Both the position numbers and the translations under genes were made by a program. The notes beneath the pieces are model-generated. The model was not told the origin of the DNA. It made no database searches and saw only the letters and a program-made list of their open reading frames with translations. Positions 1 through 7,111 of a stretch of DNA of 15,022 bases are shown piece by piece (within the stretch, counting starts at the first letter, position 1; each line of letters starts with the position of its first letter). Source of the DNA: an uncultured Coriobacteriaceae bacterium (GTDB lineage: Bacteria > Actinomycetota > Coriobacteriia > Coriobacteriales > Eggerthellaceae). Location: the NCBI GenBank assembly GCA_900550055.1, contig URQU01000041.1, positions 1-15,022 on the forward strand, in the 5' to 3' direction.

Positions 1-496
1 TGCCGAACTTCATGCCGAACGTCATGGGCTCGGCGTGGATGCCGTGCGTGCGGCCGACGCACAGGGTGTTCTGGAACTCGAAGGCGCGACGCTTGCACGT
101 CTCGCCCAGCTGCTTGACGTCGTCAAGGATGATATCGATCGCCTGCACGATCTGGTACGACAGCGCGGTGTCGCCCAGGTCGGAAGAAGTCATGCCGTAA
201 TGCACCCAACGGCTTGGCTTTTCCTGGCCCTCGGGGATGTCGGCGTCGATGTACTCGGCCATGCACGTGGTGAAGGCGATAACGTCGTGGTTCGTGACCT
301 TCTCGATCTCGTCGATGCGCTCAACCGTGAAGTCGGCGTGGTCGCGGATCCACTGCGCCTCCTCCTTCGTGATGCCGGCTTGGCCGAGCTCGGCCTGAGC
401 CTCGCACGCCAGCACCTCGATTTCCTTCCAGATGGAGAACTTGTTCTGAAGCTCCCAGATGGCGCCCATGGCCGGGCGCGTGTAGCGGTTGATCAC
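1..496 (-). CDS. purB: Adenylosuccinate lyase, N-terminal part (cut by window edge)
   Basis: Adenylosuccinate lyase of the fumarase/aspartase superfamily. It releases fumarate from SAICAR and from adenylosuccinate in cytosolic purine synthesis. About 165 N-terminal residues are visible and the gene continues past the left edge. Visible marks are TNHDV near residue 70, VHYGMTSSDLGDTA near 98-111 and GRTHGIHAEPMTFG near 148-161, whose histidine lies in a conserved active-site segment of the family. The start is taken as GTG at 494-496 because AAAGGGG sits just upstream and the protein then opens INRYTRPAMG, as is usual for the family. The gene is divergent from the MOSC gene across a 322-bp gap. 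Identification is confident. The C-terminal signature loop lies outside the window. Confidence 0.95.
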   Translation of the reverse strand, partial: MINRYTRPAMGAIWELQNKFSIWKEIEVLACEAQAELGQAGITKEEAQWIRDHADFTVERIDEIEKVTNHDVIAFTTCMAEYIDADIPEGQEKPSRWVHYGMTSSDLGDTALSYQIVQAIDIILDDVKQLGETCKRRAFEFQNTLCVGRTHGIHAEPMTFGMKFG

Positions 497-521
497 AACG
501 ACCCCTTTCGCGGTTGATAGT

Positions 522-537
522 TGATGACCTCATCATA
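522..537 (-). promoter_or_regulatory. Putative purB -10 box overlapping a palindrome
   Basis: On the minus strand TATGAT (532-537) lies about 36 bases upstream of the purB GTG. No convincing -35 hexamer lies 17 bases further up. The -10 box overlaps a perfect inverted repeat, TGATGA-CC-TCATCA (522-535), placed at the expected transcription start. That is where a repressor operator could sit. The motif was read by eye only. Confidence 0.4.
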
Positions 538-772
538 CCGTGCGCGCGTGCGGCGCACCGACGCCACACGCGTTTCTGCAGATGGTTTACGCATGGAAGC
601 GGGCGAACGAAAAGAGGTCGGCCAACGCGAAACGCGCCGCGAACAGCAACGCGCGAAGAGCCCGCCACCCCAGCAAGCGAGCAACTCCGCGAAGGGCCCG
701 AAACCGCACAATCGCACGCCCCGCCCCGCCTTTCGCGGATTCAACGTGTTCGTTCGCCGAATCATCCTCCGA

Positions 773-778
773 TATGAT
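773..778 (+). promoter_or_regulatory. Putative -10 box of the MOSC gene
   Basis: TATGAT at 773-778 lies 40 bases upstream of the MOSC ATG and is embedded in a short AT-richer patch. The -35 region (about 749-755) is poor. The gene itself has a strong GGGGGG ribosome binding site ending about 4 bases before the ATG. Confidence 0.4.
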
Positions 779-818
779 AAGATGCGCCTAGCTATTCACT
801 AGGTTTATTGGGGGGATC

Positions 819-1463
819 ATGACGCTCGAGAAAGACGAGAGCCGGCAGGACGACGCTCTCGAAGCATGCAACGCCGAAGCCGTCGCGCACAAGGCGGGCG
901 AGGAGCTCAACGTGTTCGACAAGGGCCGTATGGAAGGGCCCGACGCTGAAAGCACGACGCACGGCACCGTGCGCGCCGTATGTGTATCCAAGCGCAAGGG
1001 CACGCGCAAGACCGTGGTGGACGGCCCGGTGACCATCGAGGCCCATCACGGCGTCGCCGAGGACGCGCATGCCGGAGACTGGCATCGCCAAGTTTCGCTT
1101 CTGGCCTGGGAATCCATCGAGAAGGCCCGGGCACGCGGCCTGGACGTGAAGGAAGGCGATTTCGCCGAGAACATCACCACCGAGGGCATCAACCTCATGG
1201 CGCTGCCGCTTGGCACGCAGCTCAAGATCGGCGACGACGTGCTGCTGGAACTGTCGCAGCAGGGCAAGGTATGCCACAAGAAGTGCGCGATCTTCTACCT
1301 GGCCGGGGACTGCATCTTCCCGCGTGAGGGCATCTTCTTCCTCGCCCTCGCCGGCGGCAAGATCAAGGCAGGCGACAGCATCAACGTGGTGAAGCTGGGC
1401 GACGGCACGTGCGAGTACACGCCGCAGGAGGCCTTGGACGAGCTGGCGAACACGCCGCGCTAA
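819..1463 (+). CDS. MOSC-domain protein
   Basis: A 214-residue protein whose residues ~50-195 form a MOSC domain. This is the beta-barrel sulfur-carrier fold found in Moco sulfurase C-termini and in YiiM/YuaD-like proteins. Visible marks are SKRKGTRK (57-64), HHGVAEDAHAGDWHR (76-90) and the Cys pair C152/C156 in KVCHKKCAI, in the area where MOSC proteins carry their reactive cysteine. A 48-residue acidic N-terminal extension without clear homology precedes the domain. The start is supported by GGGGGG directly upstream. The protein has no signal peptide or TM segment and is therefore cytosolic. Molybdenum cofactor sulfuration or sulfur transfer is a family-level inference, since no Moco gene is adjacent. 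It is a single-gene unit, convergent with the trkA pair. Confidence 0.85.
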   Translation: MTLEKDESRQDDALEACNAEAVAHKAGEELNVFDKGRMEGPDAESTTHGTVRAVCVSKRKGTRKTVVDGPVTIEAHHGVAEDAHAGDWHRQVSLLAWESIEKARARGLDVKEGDFAENITTEGINLMALPLGTQLKIGDDVLLELSQQGKVCHKKCAIFYLAGDCIFPREGIFFLALAGGKIKAGDSINVVKLGDGTCEYTPQEALDELANTPR

Positions 1464-1613
1464 AGCCGCGAAGCGCCAACCGACGTGCGAACGCCTACCT
1501 GCGAGCCGACCCGCCTGCTAGCCAACCTATCCACACGCATGCAGACGCGCGCCCGCGCCGACCACGGCGGCTTCGCCGGCTTCACCCCTGCGCTTCAATC
1601 TATCCTCGTAACG

Positions 1614-1652
1614 CGAAAGGACCCGAAATGAAATGCATTTCGGGTCCTTTCG
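1614..1652. terminator. Bidirectional terminator between MOSC gene and trkA pair
   Basis: A perfect 17-bp inverted repeat, 1614-1630 with 1636-1652, has a 5-nt loop (AAATG). It lies between convergent genes. The stem ends in a CCTTT/AAAGG segment and no long external T run follows on either strand. It most likely ends both the MOSC transcript and the trkA transcript. Confidence 0.85.
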
Positions 1653-1690
1653 TCAGGGGACTCGGTTTGCGCAAGCTCCCTATTCCGTTG

Positions 1691-2362
1691 CTACAGACCT
1701 TTGAACGCGGCGCGCACGGCGTCGATGACCTGGTTGTCCGCCACCACGATGGCCTTGTCGCCGGGGAACAGCACCGTGTCCTCGTTCACCACCTCCACAT
1801 TGTCGCTTGATGCGACCGCTGCGATGATGCTGTCGGGGGGCAGAGGGATAGCGCTTGCAAGCACGCCGGCATCGTTGGAGTGATGCCGCATGCGCGGGAC
1901 GACCACCTCGGTCAGAATGACGTTGCCGTGCGTCAGCGATGACACGACGCTCACGCTGCCCAGCAGCGTCTCCTCCTCGATAAGGTTGGCGATGAGCGTG
2001 GTGGACGACACGCACTCGATGCCCACCTCGTGGAAGATGCGCAGGTTCTTCGGGCTGTTCACGCGGGCGATGCAGCGCGGCACGTTGAACACGCGCTGGG
2101 CGATCTCGCACGAAACCAGGTTGTCGTCGTCCTGGCCCGTGGTGGCCACGAACACGTCCGCGCGGCGGATTCCCGCGTCCTCCTGGTACTTCGAATCGCA
2201 GCCGTCGCCGTGGATGACCAGGTATCGGCCCTGCAGAACCACCGACAAGCGGTCGGCCGTTTCCAGATCCTCCTCGATGATGGTCACATCGTTGCCGCTC
2301 TCAAGCAGCACGTTCGCCAAATATTCGCCGATCTTGCCGCCGCCGGCGATCACTACGTACAT
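1691..2362 (-). CDS. trkA: TrkA-family K+ channel regulator (downstream copy)
   Basis: A 223-residue single-RCK potassium-uptake regulator: RCK_N Rossmann domain (~1-135) plus RCK_C domain (~145-223). GGGKIG (7-12) is the dinucleotide-binding glycine motif, E30 ends strand 2, and GDG (52-54) is the usual nucleotide-contact segment. The start at 2362 is preferred over the ATG 11 codons upstream, because GGAGG lies just before it and the protein then begins MYVVIAGGGK directly at the Rossmann strand. Such cytosolic subunits gate TrkH/KtrB-type pores in response to ATP/ADP or NAD(H). No pore subunit is in this window. The gene lies 45 nt downstream of a second trkA, in the same transcript. The two together equal the length of one double-RCK TrkA of the E. 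coli type. Confidence 0.9.
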   Translation of the reverse strand: MYVVIAGGGKIGEYLANVLLESGNDVTIIEEDLETADRLSVVLQGRYLVIHGDGCDSKYQEDAGIRRADVFVATTGQDDDNLVSCEIAQRVFNVPRCIARVNSPKNLRIFHEVGIECVSSTTLIANLIEEETLLGSVSVVSSLTHGNVILTEVVVPRMRHHSNDAGVLASAIPLPPDSIIAAVASSDNVEVVNEDTVLFPGDKAIVVADNQVIDAVRAAFKGL

Positions 2363-2407
2363 CAGCCAAACCTCCCCCGCTTCGCCGTCGGGCAAGCGGA
2401 AACCGCG

Positions 2408-3067
2408 TTAATCTTGAATGTACTTGCTGAATTGCTCGATAAGCTCATGGCGCACGCACGCCAGCACCGAGTCCCCGTTGTACAGGATGGACTCGCGCGT
2501 GGGAATGGAGCTGGCGCTGCCGTCGCCGCGCTCGAACGCCACGATGCGGATGTCGTGATCGCGTTCCATCTCCGCCACGCGGATGGTATTCCGCTCCGAC
2601 CAGCTCAGGTCAAGGGAGAATCGCAGCACCTCGAACTCGCCGAACGTGTCCAGATGCGCGCCGTGCCCGGAAACCACCTTGCTGAACACGTCTTCAGCCA
2701 CCAGCGACGTGCCACACACATAATCGATGCCCAACTGCATGTAAGCACGCTCATGGTCGGGGTTGTACAGGCGCGCGATGACATGGGGAACGCCGAACAG
2801 GCGGCTTGCCACCTCGCAGCACATGAGGTTGGTGTTATCCAGCTGCGTTACCGCCGCCACGACATCGCATTCATCGATGCCGGCCTTTTCCAGCGTTTCC
2901 TCATCAAAGCCCACGCCCTGAATGGTGGACCCGTTGAAGTTGCGCCCCAGATTAGCGAACGCGTCCACGTTGCGGTCGATCACGCACACGTTGCTGCCGT
3001 TGTCCGACAGCATATTGGCCAGCTGCGATCCCACGCGGCCGCAGCCCACCACGATGACGTTGCTCAT
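2408..3067 (-). CDS. trkA: TrkA-family K+ channel regulator (upstream copy)
   Basis: A 219-residue single-RCK protein, the upstream member of a tandem pair. GCGRVG (8-13) is the Rossmann glycine motif and D31 ends strand 2. At the position where its partner has GDG this copy has GVG (51-53), so a nucleotide-contact acid is replaced. An RCK_C-like domain fills ~140-219. The start at 3067 is chosen because GGAAGGA is correctly spaced upstream and MSNVIVVG begins the first strand; the ATG 8 codons earlier has no such support. The expected role is cytosolic gating of a Trk/Ktr K+ transporter, possibly as a heteromer with the neighbouring copy. The heteromer is an inference from adjacency and complementary motif differences. 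Confidence 0.9.
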   Translation of the reverse strand: MSNVIVVGCGRVGSQLANMLSDNGSNVCVIDRNVDAFANLGRNFNGSTIQGVGFDEETLEKAGIDECDVVAAVTQLDNTNLMCCEVASRLFGVPHVIARLYNPDHERAYMQLGIDYVCGTSLVAEDVFSKVVSGHGAHLDTFGEFEVLRFSLDLSWSERNTIRVAEMERDHDIRIVAFERGDGSASSIPTRESILYNGDSVLACVRHELIEQFSKYIQD

Positions 3068-3096
3068 GTGCAAATCCTTCCCGAAGTTCACGCAAC

Positions 3097-3102
3097 AGGA
3101 TA
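3097..3102 (-). promoter_or_regulatory. Putative -10 box of the trkA pair
   Basis: TATCCT on the minus strand lies 29 bases upstream of the chosen trkA start and directly downstream of the terminator of the preceding gene. The -35 region would fall inside that terminator stem and is weak. Confidence 0.3.
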
Positions 3103-3108
3103 ACGCAA

Positions 3109-3130
3109 AAGGCGGCCCGCAGGCCGCCTT
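3109..3130 (-). terminator. Intrinsic terminator of the glucosaminidase-like gene
   Basis: A perfect 9-bp stem (3109-3117 with 3122-3130) has a 4-nt loop. On the minus strand it is followed by a TTTTGCGTT tail and begins 5 nt after the stop codon of the gene ending at 3135. It isolates that gene from the trkA pair. Confidence 0.85.
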
Positions 3131-3134
3131 CGCA

Positions 3135-3944
3135 TTAGATCAGCTGCATTTGCGCAAGCGTTTTCGCGTACCAGTCCTCATAGGTTGGCGGACAGTACTT
3201 GTTGGCATTCGCCAGGGAGATGGTGTACCCATAACCCCTTGCCAGGCCCTGCACGTGCGCGTTGATGGATTCGCTCCAGCTTCCCCACGCCGTATCGCCC
3301 ATCCAGCCCCAGGCGTTATGGCTACGGAAGCAATTGAGGCCCTTCGTGGACTCCGTGTTGGAGATGGCCGGGGAGAAGCGCGGGTCCACGCCGTTTTCCC
3401 AAGCCGCCTCGGCGAACGTGGCGCCATAGCCCGAAAGCGGGCTTCCCGCCAGATACGCGTCGATGCGCAGCGTCCATTCGCCCACGAACTCCGCCTTGCT
3501 GACGTTCCAGTCGACCTCGGCCAAGCCCGTCAGGCCGGCCCCTTCGTCGCGCGCGAGTTGAGCGTCCCTGTTGGCAAGCGCAACCTGCGTATGCGCCAGG
3601 TCTTCGGCACGCTGCGCCTCCTCGGCGGCGCGACGGGCGGCCTCCTCCTCGGCCTCGATGGCGGCGACGCCCTTCGATATGTCGCGCGTTCCAGCAGCTG
3701 CCAATCGGGACGTTGCGGTCACGGAGGCGTCCACAGCCTGATCGGACAGGGACTCCGCCGATGCCGATGCGCTGCCCGGCGTGCCGACCTCGCTGATGCC
3801 GAACGTCTGCATATCGTGGGAAACGCCACCGGCAGCAGTTGCGAATCCTACGCCCAGGCAACCTGCCAGCACGCACGATGCGCAAGCAAGGCCGACGATC
3901 TTCAGCGCCAGCCCGCCGGTGCGGTATGCATTGCGTTTCTTCAA
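3135..3944 (-). CDS. Secreted glucosaminidase/lysozyme-like cell-wall hydrolase
   Basis: A predicted exported protein of 269 residues. Residues 1-40 form a basic N-terminus plus hydrophobic export signal. It contains a lipobox-like VLAGC (cysteine 29), so it may be a lipoprotein or be cut later near ATAAGG. Residues ~93-135 are an Ala/Glu/Arg-rich, probably coiled-coil stalk. Residues ~150-269 resemble glucosaminidase-like lysozyme-fold domains, with SPAISNTEST holding a likely catalytic Glu198 and SHNAWGW following. The start is taken as TTG at 3944, with AAAGG 7 nt upstream, giving LKKRNAYRTGG. An ATG 13 codons further up lacks a binding site and would put a bulky segment before the signal. 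The likely role is peptidoglycan turnover at the cell surface. The substrate bond is not determinable from sequence. Confidence 0.75.
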   Translation of the reverse strand: MKKRNAYRTGGLALKIVGLACASCVLAGCLGVGFATAAGGVSHDMQTFGISEVGTPGSASASAESLSDQAVDASVTATSRLAAAGTRDISKGVAAIEAEEEAARRAAEEAQRAEDLAHTQVALANRDAQLARDEGAGLTGLAEVDWNVSKAEFVGEWTLRIDAYLAGSPLSGYGATFAEAAWENGVDPRFSPAISNTESTKGLNCFRSHNAWGWMGDTAWGSWSESINAHVQGLARGYGYTISLANANKYCPPTYEDWYAKTLAQMQLI

Positions 3945-4057
3945 ACAAAACCTTTCGCTCGCAGCATACGACCAGACCGCCAAGGCGGCGACAGCTTGTT
4001 TTCGATTGTCGAAAGGGTTTGCTGCCTGAAGGGCGATATGCCGTTCTGACAGGCATT

Positions 4058-4085
4058 ATTTTACCGGAAGGCCCGAAACCGGCAA
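4058..4085 (-). promoter_or_regulatory. Putative promoter of the glucosaminidase-like gene
   Basis: On the minus strand TTGCCG (4080-4085) and TAAAAT (4058-4063) are separated by 16 bp, a reasonable housekeeping sigma match. They lie ~115 bases upstream of the TTG start and so imply a sizeable 5' leader. Confidence 0.5.
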
Positions 4086-4227
4086 AATCTTGTGAAGGCG
4101 TCCTTCATCGTTTGTTCGATTGACAAGTAAAACATTTATATTTCCCCAGGTGGTTTCCCATAGCTTGGGCAAAACGAAAACACGAACAAGCGTACCGCAC
4201 CCGACGAGCGGTGCCTTATGAAACGGA

Positions 4228-4256
4228 AACGGCCATGCGCGCCGCGCATGGCCGTT
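4228..4256 (-). terminator. Terminator of the hemolysin III-corC-pspC unit
   Basis: A perfect 13-bp stem (4228-4240 with 4244-4256) has a 3-nt loop. On the minus strand it is followed by GTTTCCGTTTC. It starts about 20 nt past the stop codon of the last gene in the unit. Confidence 0.8.
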
Positions 4257-4276
4257 ATGCAGACCTATCGGTTCAG

Positions 4277-5209
4277 CTAATCGAGGGGCAAGGGAAAACG
4301 ATACTCGCGTCCCAGCGGCGTGCCAAAAGATAACTCGCGCAGCGGACCGGGCTCGAAAAGCAAGTCGAAATCGAGCACGCAGAACAGCAGCACGAGCGCT
4401 GCGGCCGCCACGATAACGACAGGCCGACGGGCATAAACCCCCGCAGCCAGCAAAACCGCCGCCAACGCGGGAAGGGGCCACAAATACTCGAACATCTTCG
4501 ACAACGTGGTCCACGAGACGAACCCCATGCTCATAGGCAGCAACGTCAACCCCGCCGCAAACACGGAAACGCCCAAGAAAAACGCCTGGGCCCGTTCGCC
4601 TTCGCCCCCCGGCACGGCTATGCGCACGATGCCGAAGACGATCAAGGCCAACGGCCAGCATTGCCACCAGGCCACGCCGTGCAAAAACCCCGATACCGCA
4701 AACGATGCGCCCAGCGATGCCAAAAGACAGCCGGCGACAAGGGCGAGCACGATCCGAGCAGTCGAAGGGCCATCCCCTTCGCCGGCTTTCACATCGCGAG
4801 GCCCGACGGAAGCGGCGTCCAGGCCCATCGCGGGCGCTTGGTCGCATCGGACCTTCTCGGCCATAGCGGGCGGAACAGGCGGCAGATGAGCCGTGCTCAC
4901 ATAGGGCACGGTATTCGAGCAGCGTCCCATTGCGGCACCGCGAGCGCGACGGCAGTCCACCGCGCCGAACGTATCGGAATGAACTGAATCGGGTTCCACC
5001 TTCACGGGCTTCACCTGCATGGGTCTTTTAGGAAGCACGGCCCAGAGCACCAGATACGCAAGGCCCGCAAGGCCGAGCGTCAACACGGCGAACGTCAGGA
5101 AAAGGATGCGCACGACCAGCGGATCGACATCGAAACGCTCGGCGATTCCGGCGCACACGCCCCCTACCAGCGCATTGCGCGACCGGTACAGCTGGCGTGC
5201 TCGGCTCAC
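4277..5209 (-). CDS. PspC-domain multi-TM membrane protein
   Basis: A 310-residue protein. Residues ~5-62 are a PspC domain: LYRSRNALVGGVCAGIAERF leads into a TM segment at ~33-60. A ~90-residue polar linker follows, then about five hydrophobic segments between 151 and 285. One region, WWQCWPLALIVFGIVRI (181-197), is like the TM repeats of LiaF/LiaI-type envelope-stress proteins. The start is GTG at 5209. The GGAGGAG binding site lies within the last codons of the upstream corC-like gene, and the GTG overlaps its TGA by 4 nt, indicating translational coupling. PspC domains occur in envelope-stress sensors of phage-shock and Lia systems. A sensor role here is a family-level inference, because no PspA or kinase gene is adjacent. 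Confidence 0.85.
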   Translation of the reverse strand: MSRARQLYRSRNALVGGVCAGIAERFDVDPLVVRILFLTFAVLTLGLAGLAYLVLWAVLPKRPMQVKPVKVEPDSVHSDTFGAVDCRRARGAAMGRCSNTVPYVSTAHLPPVPPAMAEKVRCDQAPAMGLDAASVGPRDVKAGEGDGPSTARIVLALVAGCLLASLGASFAVSGFLHGVAWWQCWPLALIVFGIVRIAVPGGEGERAQAFFLGVSVFAAGLTLLPMSMGFVSWTTLSKMFEYLWPLPALAAVLLAAGVYARRPVVIVAAAALVLLFCVLDFDLLFEPGPLRELSFGTPLGREYRFPLPLD

Positions 5210-6087
5210 TGCTCCTCCTGACCTGCCTTACCATCAGATACTTGCAGGGCATCGTCGGAAACGCGCTCCACGCGCACCGCGAGAATGCGGCGACGCCGCA
5301 TGGCGTGGATGGTGAAGCGGTAGCCATCCTTCTCGAAGGAGTAGCCCATTTGCGGAACGGTATCCAGCATGCTGAGCACCCAGCCGGCTATGGTCTCGTA
5401 GTCCTCGGACTCGGCAAGCGGCCAGCCCATCTCAACGGCGTCCTCAACGGGGAAACGACCATCGGCAAGCCACACGCCAGGACCTTCCTGCTTCAGAATG
5501 GGGCGTTCGCGATCGGTTTCGTCCACGATCTCGCCCACGATCTCCTCGACGATGTCCTCGACGGTAATTAAACCATCGGTTCCACCGTACTCGTCCACCA
5601 CGATGGCCATCTGTTGCCGTTTCGTTTGCATTTCGGCCAGAAGCGGAAACACATCCTTCGACTCGGGCACGAACAGAGGTTCGAATGCGTAGTCGACGGC
5701 CAGGTTGTCGCCATGCCCATCGAGCACGGGAGGCACCAGATCTTTGTAGTGGACCACGCCAACGATGCGGTCGATATCCCCCTGAAACACTGGGAGGCGC
5801 GAAAAGCCCGTTCCCATCATGCGGTCCACCGCCTGACGCACGGTTTCGGTATCCTCCACCAAGATCATATCCACACGCGGCGTCATGATCTCGCCCGCAT
5901 CCATGTCACCCAGGTCCAAGATCTCGTGGATCATGCGCTTCTCGTCATCAAGCAAATCGTCGCTGTCCGCCACGAAATCCTTGATCTCATCCTCGGCCGA
6001 CGGGGCCTGGCGTTTCGGTGCGCCTAAAAAGCCGAAAATGCCCTTCAATCCCTTTTTGCCGCCGCCGTCTTCGTTTTTCCCGTTCAT
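5206..6087 (-). CDS. corC: CorC/TlyC-type CBS-domain protein
   Basis: A 293-residue soluble protein with two CBS domains (~66-125 and ~133-188) and a C-terminal CorC_HlyC domain (~200-278). Marks are IMTPRVDM (68-75), FSRLPVF (95-101), VVDEYGGTDGLITVEDIVEE (163-182) and GEIVDE (185-190). It lacks the N-terminal DUF21 membrane domain of long family members and matches the short CorC form in length. The family is linked to Mg2+/Co2+ efflux or tolerance and was historically called hemolysin. The exact substrate is unproven. The start ATG at 6087 has AGGAG about 12 nt upstream, a rather long spacing. It lies 42 nt downstream of the hemolysin III gene and overlaps the pspC-domain gene by 4 nt, so all three probably share one transcript. 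Confidence 0.9.
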   Translation of the reverse strand: MNGKNEDGGGKKGLKGIFGFLGAPKRQAPSAEDEIKDFVADSDDLLDDEKRMIHEILDLGDMDAGEIMTPRVDMILVEDTETVRQAVDRMMGTGFSRLPVFQGDIDRIVGVVHYKDLVPPVLDGHGDNLAVDYAFEPLFVPESKDVFPLLAEMQTKRQQMAIVVDEYGGTDGLITVEDIVEEIVGEIVDETDRERPILKQEGPGVWLADGRFPVEDAVEMGWPLAESEDYETIAGWVLSMLDTVPQMGYSFEKDGYRFTIHAMRRRRILAVRVERVSDDALQVSDGKAGQEEQ

Positions 6088-6129
6088 GCGCTAAAACCGC
6101 TCCTAGTGATAATTTCCTTTTGAGCTAGC

Positions 6130-6954
6130 CTACATGACATACAGCGCAATCGCCAGGAATTGCAGCACGCTTCCCGCCACAACCCATAAATGGAATATGG
6201 AATGCATGTACGGGATCTTCTTCAACACGTAGAAGATGCATCCGACCGAGTAGCAAAGACCGCCTGCGACCAGCAGCCACAGACCCGCAGCGGGGATAGC
6301 CTGGACAAGCGCCGGCAGAAATCCCACGATGGACCAGCCCAGCGCAAGATAGAGCACCGCGGAAATCCAACGCGGGCGGAAAACCCAGAACGCCTCGCAG
6401 GCAACGCCTATCACGGCAAGGACCCACACGAACGCGCACAGCACGATACCGTTCGAATCGGCAAGCGAAATCAAGCAGAACGGCGTGTACGAACCGGCGA
6501 TGAACAGGTAGATGCAACTGTGATCCAGCACCTTGAACACGCGTTTGGCCTTGTCGACCGCCAATGCGTGATACAGCGTGGACATGGTGTATTCCAGCAG
6601 CATGGTGAGCGTGTACACCAGCGCGGCGAACAGCAAGATGCCGCCGCCGTGGTTTACCGCCTTCACCACGAGAATAGGGATGGCGGCGATGGCCAGAAGC
6701 GCGCCGACGCCGTGCGAAATGGAGTTGGCTATCTCCTCTCCCAGCGTGTACTCGCGCACGTTGCGCTTCCTGTTCGCCTCGTTCGCCGAGGTCTCCGCAG
6801 GCTCGTGGCGATGCGCCCGAGCCTTGCGCAGGTCGCGCGGCTTGAACTGCGACGGGGTCCAGGCATGGGATGCGGCAGGTGTTGCAGGGGCTTCACCGGC
6901 GCCGGAAGGCATATCCGGCGATGCGGGGTATGTCGTTTCAGTATCCATAGGCAC
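6130..6954 (-). CDS. Hemolysin III / PAQR family membrane protein
   Basis: A seven-TM protein of the hemolysin III (YqfA/YplQ, PAQR-like) family, 274 residues from GTG at 6954 or 272 from ATG at 6948. A polar ~68-residue N-terminus precedes the membrane core. Family marks are E73 with NSISHGVG (77-84), S125-x3-H129, DH at 144-145 and the closing HSIFHLW (251-257). The S-x3-H, D and H-x3-H set is the presumed metal site of the superfamily. Neither start has a good ribosome binding site, but TGG-TATAAC lies just upstream, so the mRNA may be leaderless. Despite the name, the physiological role is probably membrane homeostasis. It is first gene of the unit with corC and the pspC-domain gene. Confidence 0.9.
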   Translation of the reverse strand: MPMDTETTYPASPDMPSGAGEAPATPAASHAWTPSQFKPRDLRKARAHRHEPAETSANEANRKRNVREYTLGEEIANSISHGVGALLAIAAIPILVVKAVNHGGGILLFAALVYTLTMLLEYTMSTLYHALAVDKAKRVFKVLDHSCIYLFIAGSYTPFCLISLADSNGIVLCAFVWVLAVIGVACEAFWVFRPRWISAVLYLALGWSIVGFLPALVQAIPAAGLWLLVAGGLCYSVGCIFYVLKKIPYMHSIFHLWVVAGSVLQFLAIALYVM

Positions 6955-6956
6955 CA

Positions 6957-6965
6957 GTTATACCA
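6957..6965 (-). promoter_or_regulatory. Extended -10 promoter abutting hemolysin III start
   Basis: On the minus strand TGG-TATAAC (6965-6957) forms an extended -10 element. It ends 8 nt before the ATG at 6948 and 2 nt before the alternative GTG at 6954. Transcription would start at or next to the ATG, predicting a leaderless transcript. No -35 hexamer is obvious. Confidence 0.45.
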
Positions 6966-7049
6966 TACGGACGGCATAACGGCTCCCGTATGCTGCGCAC
7001 CTGTAGCGATGCGGCTGCGCAGCGGAAGCCAGCGTCTTGCAAGCGGCGT

Positions 7050-7055
7050 TATACT
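7050..7055 (+). promoter_or_regulatory. Putative -10 box of the yqeY-like gene
   Basis: TATACT at 7050-7055 lies 56 nt upstream of the yqeY-like ATG. The -35 region is weak. The leader downstream contains a perfect 12-bp palindrome, CCTGGCGCCAGG, at 7069-7080 that could be an operator or part of a hairpin. Confidence 0.45.
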
Positions 7056-7111
7056 AGCAGGTGGAACACCTGGCGCCAGGCGCCGCAGGACCTCGAAATC
7101 AAGGAGCGCAC

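Larger units (their letters stand above)
497..818. other. Divergent purB/MOSC intergenic region, no gene recognised
   Basis: This 322-bp GC-rich gap holds putative -10 boxes for purB (532-537, minus) and the MOSC gene (773-778, plus). Several overlapping 80-90 codon frames are open between 514 and 802. They give arginine- and proline-rich translations in three frames, the usual by-product of high GC, and none has a good ribosome binding site. No RNA gene was recognised. Confidence 0.6.
3945..4276. other. Intergenic region with promoter and terminator, no gene
   Basis: This 332-bp gap holds the leader and promoter of the leftward hydrolase gene (4058-4085) and the terminator of the pspC-domain gene (4228-4256). 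Between them lies an AT-richer patch (about 4110-4150). A plus-strand TTGACA at 4120-4125 has no matching -10 box. No coding region is supported. Confidence 0.6.

Noticed and set aside
2030..3103. 357-codon plus-strand open frame
   Set aside because: It is antisense to both trkA genes, which carry clear Rossmann motifs.
4120..4148. Plus-strand TTGACA at 4120-4125 as a promoter
   Set aside because: No -10 hexamer occurs at a permitted distance and no plus-strand gene follows.
4056..4847. 263-codon minus-strand open frame
   Set aside because: It overlaps the pspC-domain gene in another frame, crosses its terminator and is Arg/Gly-rich without motifs.
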